A stretch of DNA of 64,000 nucleotides from Hymenobacter sp. BT188 (lineage in GTDB: Bacteria; Bacteroidota; Bacteroidia; Cytophagales; Hymenobacteraceae), in NCBI RefSeq assembly GCF_014333585.1, contig NZ_JACSCW010000005.1, positions 310,001 to 374,000 on the forward strand. Reading direction: 5' to 3'. The translations under genes and the position numbers were made by a program. Of the stretch, positions 52,652 to 60,016 are shown in pieces. The notes below the pieces were generated by a model. That model was not told the DNA's origin and did no database searches. It was given only the letters and a program-made list of their open reading frames with translations. Numbering within the stretch: the first letter of the stretch is position 1; every line of letters starts with the position of its first letter.

Positions 52652-53374
52652 TTATTTTATTAAGCCATACCGCAGAATACACCACAGCGCCCAGAGCCCG
52701 TCGCGCCAGCTGATTTTTTTGCCCTCGGCATACGTGCGACCATAATAGCTGATGCCCACCTCGTAGATGCGTATACCGGGAACGCGCGTCATTTTGGCGG
52801 TCACTTCCGGCTCAAAGCCAAACCGCTTCTCTCGCAACGACAGGCCTTGGAGGATGTCGCGGCGAAACAGTTTGTAGCCGGTCTCCATGTCCGTCAGGTT
52901 CAGGTCGGTGAACATGTTGGAGAGGAAGGTAAGCACCGCGTTGCCGATGCTGTGCCAGAAGAACAAAACCCGGTGCGGTTTGCCCCCCATAAAGCGGGAG
53001 CCATACACTACATCCGCAAAGCCGCGTACAACTGGCTCGATTAGGGCGTTGTAGTCGGCGGGGTCGTATTCGAGGTCGGCGTCCTGAATGATGATGTAGT
53101 CGCCGGTGGCCTCGCGAATGCCAGTGTGCAGAGCCGCCCCTTTACCTTGGTTGGTTGTGTGCTGTTGTAAGCGTAGCCTCAGCGCCGGATGACGGGTGGC
53201 ATAAGCGGTAATAAGTGCTGCCGAGTTATCGGTAGAGCAGTCGTCAATCAGAATGATTTCCTTCTGAATATTTCCCGCCAATTCCACTTCCCGCAACATA
53301 TCCAGCACCTGCGTGATGGTGCGGGCCTCGTTGTAAACGGGAATGAGAATGGAGAGCGTATCGAACTTTACCAA
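52652..53374 (-). CDS. GT2 glycosyltransferase, dolichyl-phosphate mannose synthase-like
   Basis: A 240-residue family 2 transferase without C-terminal membrane segments: SILIPVYNEARTITQVLDML, IILIDDCSTDNS, NQGKGAALHTGI, DADLEYDP and SRFMGGKPHRVLFFWHS. It fits the DPM1-like group that moves a sugar from a nucleotide donor onto a polyprenyl phosphate. It lies close to GT39 gene B and the FkbM methyltransferase gene, consistent with a lipid-linked-sugar role in the same envelope pathway. A TTTGCCCCCCATAAA copy is in the coding region near 52982. Confidence 0.9.
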   Translation of the reverse strand: MVKFDTLSILIPVYNEARTITQVLDMLREVELAGNIQKEIILIDDCSTDNSAALITAYATRHPALRLRLQQHTTNQGKGAALHTGIREATGDYIIIQDADLEYDPADYNALIEPVVRGFADVVYGSRFMGGKPHRVLFFWHSIGNAVLTFLSNMFTDLNLTDMETGYKLFRRDILQGLSLREKRFGFEPEVTAKMTRVPGIRIYEVGISYYGRTYAEGKKISWRDGLWALWCILRYGLIK

Positions 53375-53551
53375 AGGATAGGAGCTAAAACAACCGACTC
53401 CGCGAAAGTAGAAGGTTCTAGCCGGAGTACCTGTTTGGCAGCCGCACGACTTAATAAATTCAATAACGTATTAGGACTATGCTATGCCGAAGCTGCCGCT
53501 TCCTCGCTTCACCCAAACCCAGCAGGTAAGGGCAGGCATGGCATAGTTGCT

Positions 53552-53559
53552 TACTTTTG
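53552..53559 (+). promoter_or_regulatory. Probable promoter -7 box TACTTTTG
   Basis: TACTTTTG followed by CCC lies 39 bases upstream of the FkbM gene. It is a perfect TAnnTTTG match; the -33 box is unclear. Confidence 0.45.
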
Positions 53560-53598
53560 CCCTTTACTATTTACCTACGATAGTTTCAGAGCCCTTTC

Positions 53599-54360
53599 AT
53601 GAAGGAGTTGGCCAAAAGGATTTTAAAGCGCATTCCTATTGCTTTCACTAAAAACCAGCAATATGACCGCGACACGGAGCGGGTGCTGCGGGCGGTATGC
53701 CACTCGCAGGCAAACTGCGTGGATGTGGGCTGCCACAAGGGCGAAGTGCTGGAGTTGATGCTTAAATATGCCCCCCAGGGCCAACACTATGGCTTCGAGC
53801 CCATTCCGGATTTATACGAGAAGCTGACCACACACTTTGCGGACTACGCCAACTGCCACTTCTACCAGTTGGGCCTCAGCAACATGACCGGCGAAACGTC
53901 CTTCAACTATGTGCTCACCAATCCGGCTTATAGCGGCTTTGTAAAGCGCAAGTATGATAAGGCCGATGAAGTGGACACATTGATTAAAGTCAAAAAACAG
54001 CCCCTTGATCAAATTTTGCCCCCCGGCACCCGCATCGACCTGATAAAGATTGATGTGGAAGGTGCGGAGTTGGAGGTATTGCAAGGCGCGGCGAAGACGA
54101 TTCAACATAGCCGGCCAGCCATCATTTTTGAGCATGGCCTGGGCGCTTCCGATTGCTACGGCACGCGCCCCGAACAGATATTCGAGCTGCTCACGGGCGC
54201 TGGTAACCTGCACGTATCCACGATGGCGCGGTGGCTGGCCGGACAGCCGTCTTTCACCCGCGCGGAGTTTGTGGAGCAGTTTGAGAAGTCGCTCAATTAT
54301 TATTTCATGGCTTACCCAGAAGAAAAGACTCGCAAGAGCAACGGTCAGGTGGCCGAGTAA
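53599..54360 (+). CDS. FkbM-family methyltransferase
   Basis: A 253-residue SAM-dependent methyltransferase. CVDVGCHKGEVLELMLKYAPQG is motif I, GFEPIPDLYEKL and LGLSNMTGETSFN follow, and RIDLIKIDVEGAELEVLQGA is the signature FkbM segment. The family methylates hydroxyl groups of sugars or polyketides, and in bacteria it is frequent in surface-polysaccharide loci. It is divergent from the GT2 gene at 52652. Two C6 repeat copies (53770 and 54017) are in the coding region, read as APQG and LPPG. Confidence 0.9.
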   Translation: MKELAKRILKRIPIAFTKNQQYDRDTERVLRAVCHSQANCVDVGCHKGEVLELMLKYAPQGQHYGFEPIPDLYEKLTTHFADYANCHFYQLGLSNMTGETSFNYVLTNPAYSGFVKRKYDKADEVDTLIKVKKQPLDQILPPGTRIDLIKIDVEGAELEVLQGAAKTIQHSRPAIIFEHGLGASDCYGTRPEQIFELLTGAGNLHVSTMARWLAGQPSFTRAEFVEQFEKSLNYYFMAYPEEKTRKSNGQVAE

Positions 54361-54474
54361 AGAGGGCCGGGAATAACCTTTCGTTTGGAGGTAGCTACGA
54401 ACCAGCTGTTTCCGTAAAACAGACCTGTTATTTGCCGGTTACTTCGGCTCACGTTTACAAAGCAGCAAAACCTT

Positions 54475-55005
54475 ATGGCTCTCGCCCGTCCTTTCAATTT
54501 TCAGCAGTGGATTGATGAACACCGCCATCTGCTGAAGCCGCCCGTTGGCAATCAGCAGGTCTTTATGGATAATAAAGACTTTATCGTGATGGTGGTGGGT
54601 GGGCCTAATGCCCGCAAAGACTACCACTACGACGAAGGCGAGGAGCTTTTTCTGCAGATTGAGGGCGATATTGTTATTAAGATAATTGAGGACGGGAAGC
54701 CGGTCGATATTCCGGTGCGGGCCGGAGAGATGTTTCTGTTACCGGGTGGGGTTCCCCATTCGCCCCGGCGCCCGGCTGGCACCGTGGGGCTGGTGTTGGA
54801 GCGCTACCGCACCGCTGGCGAGCTAGACGGCTTCCTGTGGTTTTGCGAGAACTGTGGCACCAAGCTGCACGAGGAGTACGCCGAAATCACGGATATCGTG
54901 CAGCAATTGCCCCCCATCATGAACCGTTTCTGGGAATCGGATGAGCTGCGCACCTGCCGCAACTGCGGAACGGTGATGGAAAAGCCTGCGCCGGTGCCCG
55001 CCTAG
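54475..55005 (+). CDS. haaO: 3-hydroxyanthranilate 3,4-dioxygenase
   Basis: A 176-residue cupin iron enzyme of the kynurenine pathway (also called NbaC). It opens the ring of 3-hydroxyanthranilate, leading to quinolinate. The cupin core has DYHYDEGEELFLQIEGD (His and Glu ligands) and LPGGVPHSPRRPAGTVGLVLERYR (His ligand). The C-terminal rubredoxin-like metal site has CENCGTKLHEEY and CRNCGTVMEKP. The length and both parts match the bacterial enzyme. kynU follows after 54 bases. Confidence 0.95.
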   Translation: MALARPFNFQQWIDEHRHLLKPPVGNQQVFMDNKDFIVMVVGGPNARKDYHYDEGEELFLQIEGDIVIKIIEDGKPVDIPVRAGEMFLLPGGVPHSPRRPAGTVGLVLERYRTAGELDGFLWFCENCGTKLHEEYAEITDIVQQLPPIMNRFWESDELRTCRNCGTVMEKPAPVPA

Positions 55006-55045
55006 AAGGTCCTGTTCGGGTATGGGTAAGCAAACCCATTGTGGC

Positions 55046-55053
55046 TATCTTTG
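55046..55053 (+). promoter_or_regulatory. Possible promoter -7 box TATCTTTG
   Basis: TATCTTTG matches TAnnTTTG, but it lies only six bases before the kynU ATG at 55060. If used, the transcript would be almost leaderless. It may be chance. Confidence 0.3.
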
Positions 55054-55059
55054 CTTCCG

Positions 55060-56346
55060 ATGACCACTTTCCAAGCCACCCCCGAGTTCGCCGCTACCCT
55101 CGACGCCCAAGATCCGCTACGCCGCTTCCGCGAGCAGTTTCACATTCCGCCCGCACCCGATGGGGGCGAGAGCATCTATTTCTGCGGCAACTCGCTGGGC
55201 TTGCAGCCGCGAACTGTGCGGGCCGCCATTGAGCAGGAGCTGGAATCGTGGGAACGGCAGGCCGTGGAAGGGCACTTTCGCGGGTCGTCACCCTGGATGC
55301 CCTACCACGAAACGCTGGCCGACTCCACGGCGCGGCTGGTAGGCGCCAAGCCGTTGGAAGTCATTGTGATGAACAATCTGACTACCAACCTGCACCTGCT
55401 GCTGATTTCCTTTTATCGGCCTACAGCCACGCGCTACAAAGTGCTGATGGAAGGCGGTGCTTTTCCTTCGGACCAATATGCGGTAGAGTCGCAGGTGAAG
55501 CTGCATGGCTACGCGCCCGATGATGCCATTGTGGAACTGGTACCTCGGCCCGGTGAGCGCACCTTGCGCACCGAAGATATTGAAGCTAAAATTCGGGAAG
55601 TAGGCGAAGAGCTGGCTTTGGTGCTGCTGGGGGGCATTAATTATTACACGGGCCAGGCGTTTGATATGCAGGCTATTACCAAGGCTGGGCACGCGGTAGG
55701 CGCTACCGTAGGCTTCGACTTGGCGCACGCGGCCGGCAACCTGGTCATGCACCTCCACGACTGGGACGTGGACTTCGCCTGCTGGTGCTCCTACAAATAC
55801 CTCAACTCTGGCCCCGGTGGCGTAAGCGGGGCATTTGTGCACGAGCGCTTCGCCAACCGCCCCGATTTGCCGCGCCTCGCGGGCTGGTGGGGCCACGATG
55901 CGTCCGAGCGCTTTCAAATGAAAAAAGGCTTTAAGCCAATGGCTGGGGCTGCGGGCTGGCAGTTGGCCAACGGGCAGATCATCGCGCTGGCCATGCACCG
56001 CGCGGCCCTGAATATTGTGGATGAGGCGGGCGGCATTGCTGTGCTTCGGCGCAAGAGTGAGGAGCTCACGGCTTATCTGGAGTTTGTATTGCGCAACCTG
56101 AATTTGCCCCCCAGCATCCTCGAAATTATTACGCCCTCTGAGCCCCAGGACCGTGGCTGCCAGCTTTCTCTGCTGGTACACAAAGACGGCCGCGGTCTGT
56201 TTGACTATTTGTCGGAGGCCGGCGTAATCGGCGACTGGCGCGAGCCCAACGTGATTCGCTTGGCCCCGGTGCCGCTGTATAACACCTTTGGGGAAGTGCA
56301 GCGCGTGGGCGAACTGATGGCTGCATGGGCAGAACGAGTGCGTTAG
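55060..56346 (+). CDS. kynU: Kynureninase
   Basis: A 428-residue pyridoxal-phosphate enzyme that cleaves kynurenine or 3-hydroxykynurenine to (hydroxy)anthranilate and alanine. Motifs: IYFCGNSLGLQPRTVRAAI, NNLTTNLHLLLISFYRP, GFDLAHAAGNLVMHLHDWDVDFA, and the PLP lysine in CWCSYKYLNSGPGGVSGAF. The ATG at 55060 is 54 bases after the haaO stop codon. A long open frame on the opposite strand (55288-56637) is a shadow. Two repeat copies are inside (55629 and 56105). Confidence 0.95.
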   Translation: MTTFQATPEFAATLDAQDPLRRFREQFHIPPAPDGGESIYFCGNSLGLQPRTVRAAIEQELESWERQAVEGHFRGSSPWMPYHETLADSTARLVGAKPLEVIVMNNLTTNLHLLLISFYRPTATRYKVLMEGGAFPSDQYAVESQVKLHGYAPDDAIVELVPRPGERTLRTEDIEAKIREVGEELALVLLGGINYYTGQAFDMQAITKAGHAVGATVGFDLAHAAGNLVMHLHDWDVDFACWCSYKYLNSGPGGVSGAFVHERFANRPDLPRLAGWWGHDASERFQMKKGFKPMAGAAGWQLANGQIIALAMHRAALNIVDEAGGIAVLRRKSEELTAYLEFVLRNLNLPPSILEIITPSEPQDRGCQLSLLVHKDGRGLFDYLSEAGVIGDWREPNVIRLAPVPLYNTFGEVQRVGELMAAWAERVR

Positions 56347-56424
56347 CTGTTCGTTTTGGAGTGAATTTACGTAGAGGAATTTGTGGCTGTCCTTTTTGCA
56401 GCCTCCTCGCCCTTCATTACTAAG

Positions 56425-57084
56425 ATGACTGAAGATTACGTGGCCAAAATGGGCCGCAAAACCCTCGCTGAACTCCAGCAGTATGTGAGCGGCCGCGCCC
56501 AGTACCGCGAAGATGCCGTACTGGCTGCGCTCGACGAGCTGGCCCGGCGCGGTGAGCCTCATCCTGACGATGCCCAGCTGCGTCCCGAGTTGGAGGCTGA
56601 AGTTCAAAAACAGGTAGCGCAAACAGCTGAGGCGCAACAGCGTGCCGTTGAGGCCACCGCCGCGGAAGAAGCAGCGGAAACGGGCCCAATGTTGTACTCG
56701 CCCAGCACTATCACCTTATTTTCGGTGGTATTCTCGATGTTAGCAGGTGGAGCTTTGTTAGCGCTCAATTTTCGCGCCCTTAAGCGCACTGGTGCTACTG
56801 TGCGGCTTGTTCTGTTTATAATCGCTTATCTGGTTGTGGGTGGCCTGATTCTAAACTGGGTTGTGCAGCGCTATGGGCTGAATCCTTGGTTTGGGGCCTT
56901 CTTCGATCTGCCGGCCATTGTGGTGTATATCTTCTGGTTTTGGCCCCGTTATGTGGGGTCAACGCCTTATCAGAGCCGTAGCTGGCTTTTGCCGTTTATC
57001 ATTTGTGCCGCCATCAAAATTGGTCTGACCCTATGGGCGGCTAGTTTTCTGGCTAAATTCCTCGGCAAGCTGCCAGGACAATAA
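56425..57084 (+). CDS. Membrane protein of unknown function
   Basis: A 219-residue protein. A hydrophilic N-terminus (about 85 residues, Ala/Glu-rich, probably helical: ELEAEVQKQVAQTAEAQQRA) is followed by four hydrophobic segments (LFSVVFSMLAGGALLAL, LVLFIIAYLVVGGLIL, FDLPAIVVYIFWFW and PFIICAAIKIGLTLW). I do not recognise a family. The ATG at 56425 is chosen over an in-frame start at 56383. It lies between kynU and alkB in the same direction with short gaps, so it may be co-transcribed with them, but nothing links it to kynurenine metabolism. Confidence 0.65.
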   Translation: MTEDYVAKMGRKTLAELQQYVSGRAQYREDAVLAALDELARRGEPHPDDAQLRPELEAEVQKQVAQTAEAQQRAVEATAAEEAAETGPMLYSPSTITLFSVVFSMLAGGALLALNFRALKRTGATVRLVLFIIAYLVVGGLILNWVVQRYGLNPWFGAFFDLPAIVVYIFWFWPRYVGSTPYQSRSWLLPFIICAAIKIGLTLWAASFLAKFLGKLPGQ

Positions 57085-57125
57085 TTCGTTGTGAGGCATT
57101 GCTAGCAACGTCCTAAATAATCGCC

Positions 57126-57737
57126 GTGCCGCTCACGCTCTTGCTCCTGCCCGATGCCGAAGTGCTGCTCGATCAGCACTTTTTGCCCCCTACAGAGGCC
57201 GAAGAGCTTTTTCAGGAATTGTTCGATACCATTCCGTGGCGACACGAGCCCATTAAGCTATTTGGCAAAGAGGTGATGCAGCCCCGCCTTACCTCCTGGC
57301 ACGGCGACCCTGCCGCGCGCTACCGTTACTCAGGGTTAAGCCTAGAGCCACAGCCCTGGACACCAGCTTTGCAGCGTTTGCGTCAGCAGGTAAGTAATGC
57401 TGCCGGGGCGGATTTCAACAGCGTACTACTCAATCTTTACCGCACTGGCCAAGATAGTATGGGATGGCACGCCGACAACGAGCCGGAACTGGGCCCAAAC
57501 CCAATTATTGCCTCTGTAAGCCTTGGCGCAACTCGTCGTTTTCGGTTGCGGCCCGGCGCTGGCACACCTCCGCATGCGCCTGTTGGGGTAGATTTGCCCT
57601 CCGGCAGCCTGCTAGTGATGCGCGGCCCCACGCAGCAGCGCTGGCAACACGCGCTGCCAAAAACTGCTCGCATGGTGGAAGCGCGTTTGAATCTAACTTT
57701 TCGGCGTATTGTTGAGGCCAAAAATCAACTACAGTAG
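57126..57737 (+). CDS. alkB: AlkB-like 2-oxoglutarate/Fe(II) demethylase
   Basis: A 203-residue oxygenase of the AlkB group, which removes alkyl damage from nucleic acid bases. The iron site is seen as the HxD in SMGWHADNEPELG and the later His in RWQHALPK. RLNLTFRRI holds the Arg pair that binds 2-oxoglutarate. NLYRTGQDSMGW and IASVSLGATRRF are typical of the ALKBH2/3-like bacterial subgroup. The start is a GTG at 57126, 41 bases after the membrane protein gene. Confidence 0.9.
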   Translation: MPLTLLLLPDAEVLLDQHFLPPTEAEELFQELFDTIPWRHEPIKLFGKEVMQPRLTSWHGDPAARYRYSGLSLEPQPWTPALQRLRQQVSNAAGADFNSVLLNLYRTGQDSMGWHADNEPELGPNPIIASVSLGATRRFRLRPGAGTPPHAPVGVDLPSGSLLVMRGPTQQRWQHALPKTARMVEARLNLTFRRIVEAKNQLQ

Positions 57738-57809
57738 TCAGATAATTGCCCCCCAGTAGCAGTTCTGGCGCATTCGTTTGGCCACCGGGCCAAATAGGTC
57801 GTAAACGAC

Positions 57810-57817
57810 TACTTTTG
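57810..57817 (+). promoter_or_regulatory. Probable promoter -7 box TACTTTTG
   Basis: A perfect TAnnTTTG match 41 bases upstream of the kmo ATG. It suggests kmo may be transcribed on its own as well as from the upstream genes. Confidence 0.5.
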
Positions 57818-57858
57818 CCGCCCGTCGTTTTACTTGTCGGCTTTCAGCTTCTTTGCTT

Positions 57859-59265
57859 ATGGGTACGCCTTCTTCTGCCACTGTGGCTGCTGCCACCGAT
57901 CTGTCGCCTTGCACCATTATGGGGGCGGGGCTGGTAGGGTCGCTGCTCGCGCTCTACCTGGCCCGACGCGGTCACCAAGTTGATGTGTATGAGCGCCGCG
58001 CTGATCCGCGTCTGAGCGGAGCCGTGGAAGGCCGGTCTATCAATCTGGCGTTGTCGGATAGAGGCTGGCGGGCGCTTGAGGGTGTCGGGATCAGCGAGCA
58101 GGTACGAGAAGTGGCCATACCCATGTATCGGCGTGTGATGCACGACCAGCAGGGTCGCCTCACATATCAGCCCTACGGCCGCGAAAACCAGGCCATCTAT
58201 TCTGTGTCGCGCGGTGGGCTGAATCGTACGCTGCTCAACCTCACGGAGGCCGATCCGCGCATCCGCATGCATTTCAATGAGCATTGCCAACACGTCGATT
58301 TGCGTGCCCGGCGGCTGGAAATGCACAACACGCTCACCGATCAGGAGCAAACGCTGCCGTTTCGCCGCTTGTTTGGAGCCGATGGCGCCTACTCGGCGGT
58401 GCGCGGAGCCATGCAGAAAACAGACCGTTACGAGTTCTCTCAGAGCTACTTGGAGTATGGCTACAAAGAACTAACCATTGAAGCTGGTCCCAACGGCGAG
58501 TGGCAGTTAGAGAAAAACGCCCTTCATATCTGGCCCCGGGGGCAGTATATGATGATTGCCCTGCCCAACTTGGACGGGTCGTTTAATTGCACATTGTTCT
58601 TCCCCTATGAAGGCCAGGAGTCATTTACGGCCCTAGAAACGGCTTCGCAGGTGCAGGAGTTTTTCGAGGAAAGGTTTCCCGATGCGGTGCCTTTTATGCC
58701 CGATTTGGCTGAAGAGTTCATCCAGAACCCAACTGGCTCCCTGATTACGGTTAAGTGTTTTCCATGGGTGCACAAGGATGAAATAGTGCTGCTCGGAGAT
58801 GCCTCGCACGCTATTGTGCCCTTTTACGGGCAAGGAATGAACGCCGGCTTCGAAGATTGCAGCGTTCTGGATTCTTTACTCAATCAGTACGGTGAGGATT
58901 GGCATATGGTGTTCAGTGAGTTTCAGCGCCAGCGCAAACCCAACGCCGACGCAATGGCCGACCTAGCCATTTATAATTTCGAGGAAATGCGCGACCGGGT
59001 AGCTGATCCGCGCTTTCTGCTGCAAAAGAAAATCGAAAGTAAGATTTCAGCTCAGTATCCCGATCAGTGGCTGCCACTTTATTCACAGGTCACGTTTTCG
59101 GACACGCCCTACGCCGATGCCTGGGCCAACGGCCAGCGGCAGGAAAGCATTATGCAGCGCCTCATGCCGCATATCCAAACCGAGGCAGATTATGATTTGC
59201 CCACTGTGCAGGAAATGGTGCGACAAGAAATGGAGAAAATTGACTCTATTTCCAGCTTGGCTTAG
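57859..59265 (+). CDS. kmo: Kynurenine 3-monooxygenase
   Basis: A 468-residue FAD-dependent hydroxylase that converts kynurenine to 3-hydroxykynurenine with NADPH and oxygen. The Rossmann motif IMGAGLVGSLLALYLARRGHQVDVYERR opens the protein, followed by GRSINLALSDRGWRAL and, later, the second FAD motif VLLGDASHAIVPFYGQGMNAGFED. EEFIQNPTGSLITVKCFPW is typical of KMO. The C-terminal helix is amphipathic rather than a clear membrane anchor. The ATG at 57859 is preferred to a TTG two codons earlier. With kynU and haaO it covers kynurenine to the quinolinate precursor. Confidence 0.95.
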   Translation: MGTPSSATVAAATDLSPCTIMGAGLVGSLLALYLARRGHQVDVYERRADPRLSGAVEGRSINLALSDRGWRALEGVGISEQVREVAIPMYRRVMHDQQGRLTYQPYGRENQAIYSVSRGGLNRTLLNLTEADPRIRMHFNEHCQHVDLRARRLEMHNTLTDQEQTLPFRRLFGADGAYSAVRGAMQKTDRYEFSQSYLEYGYKELTIEAGPNGEWQLEKNALHIWPRGQYMMIALPNLDGSFNCTLFFPYEGQESFTALETASQVQEFFEERFPDAVPFMPDLAEEFIQNPTGSLITVKCFPWVHKDEIVLLGDASHAIVPFYGQGMNAGFEDCSVLDSLLNQYGEDWHMVFSEFQRQRKPNADAMADLAIYNFEEMRDRVADPRFLLQKKIESKISAQYPDQWLPLYSQVTFSDTPYADAWANGQRQESIMQRLMPHIQTEADYDLPTVQEMVRQEMEKIDSISSLA

Positions 59266-59574
59266 CGCCGATTTATTCAAAAAAGCCCCCCAGCACTACT
59301 GATAGGTCTGAGTAGCAAGACAACGGAATTATTCTAAAATAATAGCTCCTGTTTTAGCTTTACCCAAAGTCTAATAATTTGTTGTTGACATCGGTACTCC
59401 AATTGCTGTGCTGATATCTTTCAATCAAATTGGTCGTTGGTTGGATTATATTTATCGGAAAATGCTTGATTCGATAATCTGGCCGGTAATTTGGTTGTTT
59501 TATCAACTGCTTTTTAGGAGCGCTTTTTGATTGCTTACACGCACATTCTCTTCTGCTGTCCTGTTTGTTTAGTT
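59266..59574 (+). other. Intergenic region with an orphan terminator arm
   Basis: The 309 bases between kmo and the receiver gene contain A6-GCCCCCCAG at 59279-59294, identical to the left arm of the window's terminators, but without a matching G6C-T6 arm. The rest is AT-rich. I see no gene and no clear promoter. Confidence 0.5.
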
Positions 59575-59997
59575 ATGTTGCTTGAAGGCCCCGTCTCTCC
59601 CCGCATTCTAACCTGTGCTATCATCGACGACGACGAGATTAATCGCTTAACCCTTCAGCATTGCATTGGCCTCACCGACTCCCTTCATCTGGTAGCTTCC
59701 TTGAAAGGCGGCGTAGAAGGCCTGAATTTTTTCAGTCTAGGTCGCCGCGTTGATGTGCTTTTTCTGGATGTGGAGATGCCCGACCTGAACGGCATCGAGA
59801 TGATGCGCTTGCTGCCCGAGCCGCCGGAAGTGATTTTTACGACCGCCTACGAGAGCTTTGGCATGGAAGCGTACGAGCTGAACATAGCTGATTACTTGGT
59901 AAAGCCCTTCTCCTACGACCGTTTCCAGCAAGCTGTGCAGCGGGTGGCAGAGCGGCTACAACCTGTTCTCCCTGCTGGTGTAGATTTGCGATACTAG
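59575..59997 (+). CDS. Response regulator receiver protein (LytTR-type REC, no output domain)
   Basis: A 140-residue single receiver domain: IIDDDEINRLTLQHCIG, phospho-acceptor in LFLDVEMPDLNGIEMM, IFTTAYESF and YLVKPFSYDRFQQAVQRV. The sequence is closest to the receiver half of LytTR regulators, but the DNA-binding half is absent, and the frame stops normally. The ATG at 59575 begins 16 codons inside a longer frame whose start looks unsupported. It lies convergent with the large hybrid kinase, which makes that kinase a possible partner. Confidence 0.85.
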   Translation: MLLEGPVSPRILTCAIIDDDEINRLTLQHCIGLTDSLHLVASLKGGVEGLNFFSLGRRVDVLFLDVEMPDLNGIEMMRLLPEPPEVIFTTAYESFGMEAYELNIADYLVKPFSYDRFQQAVQRVAERLQPVLPAGVDLRY

Positions 59998-60016
59998 TTT
60001 CTATAAGAGCTACTAT

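Noticed and set aside
55288..56637. Long (449 codons) open frame opposite kynU
   Set aside because: kynU is a clear enzyme with intact motifs; the antisense frame has no family features and reflects codon bias in GC-rich DNA.
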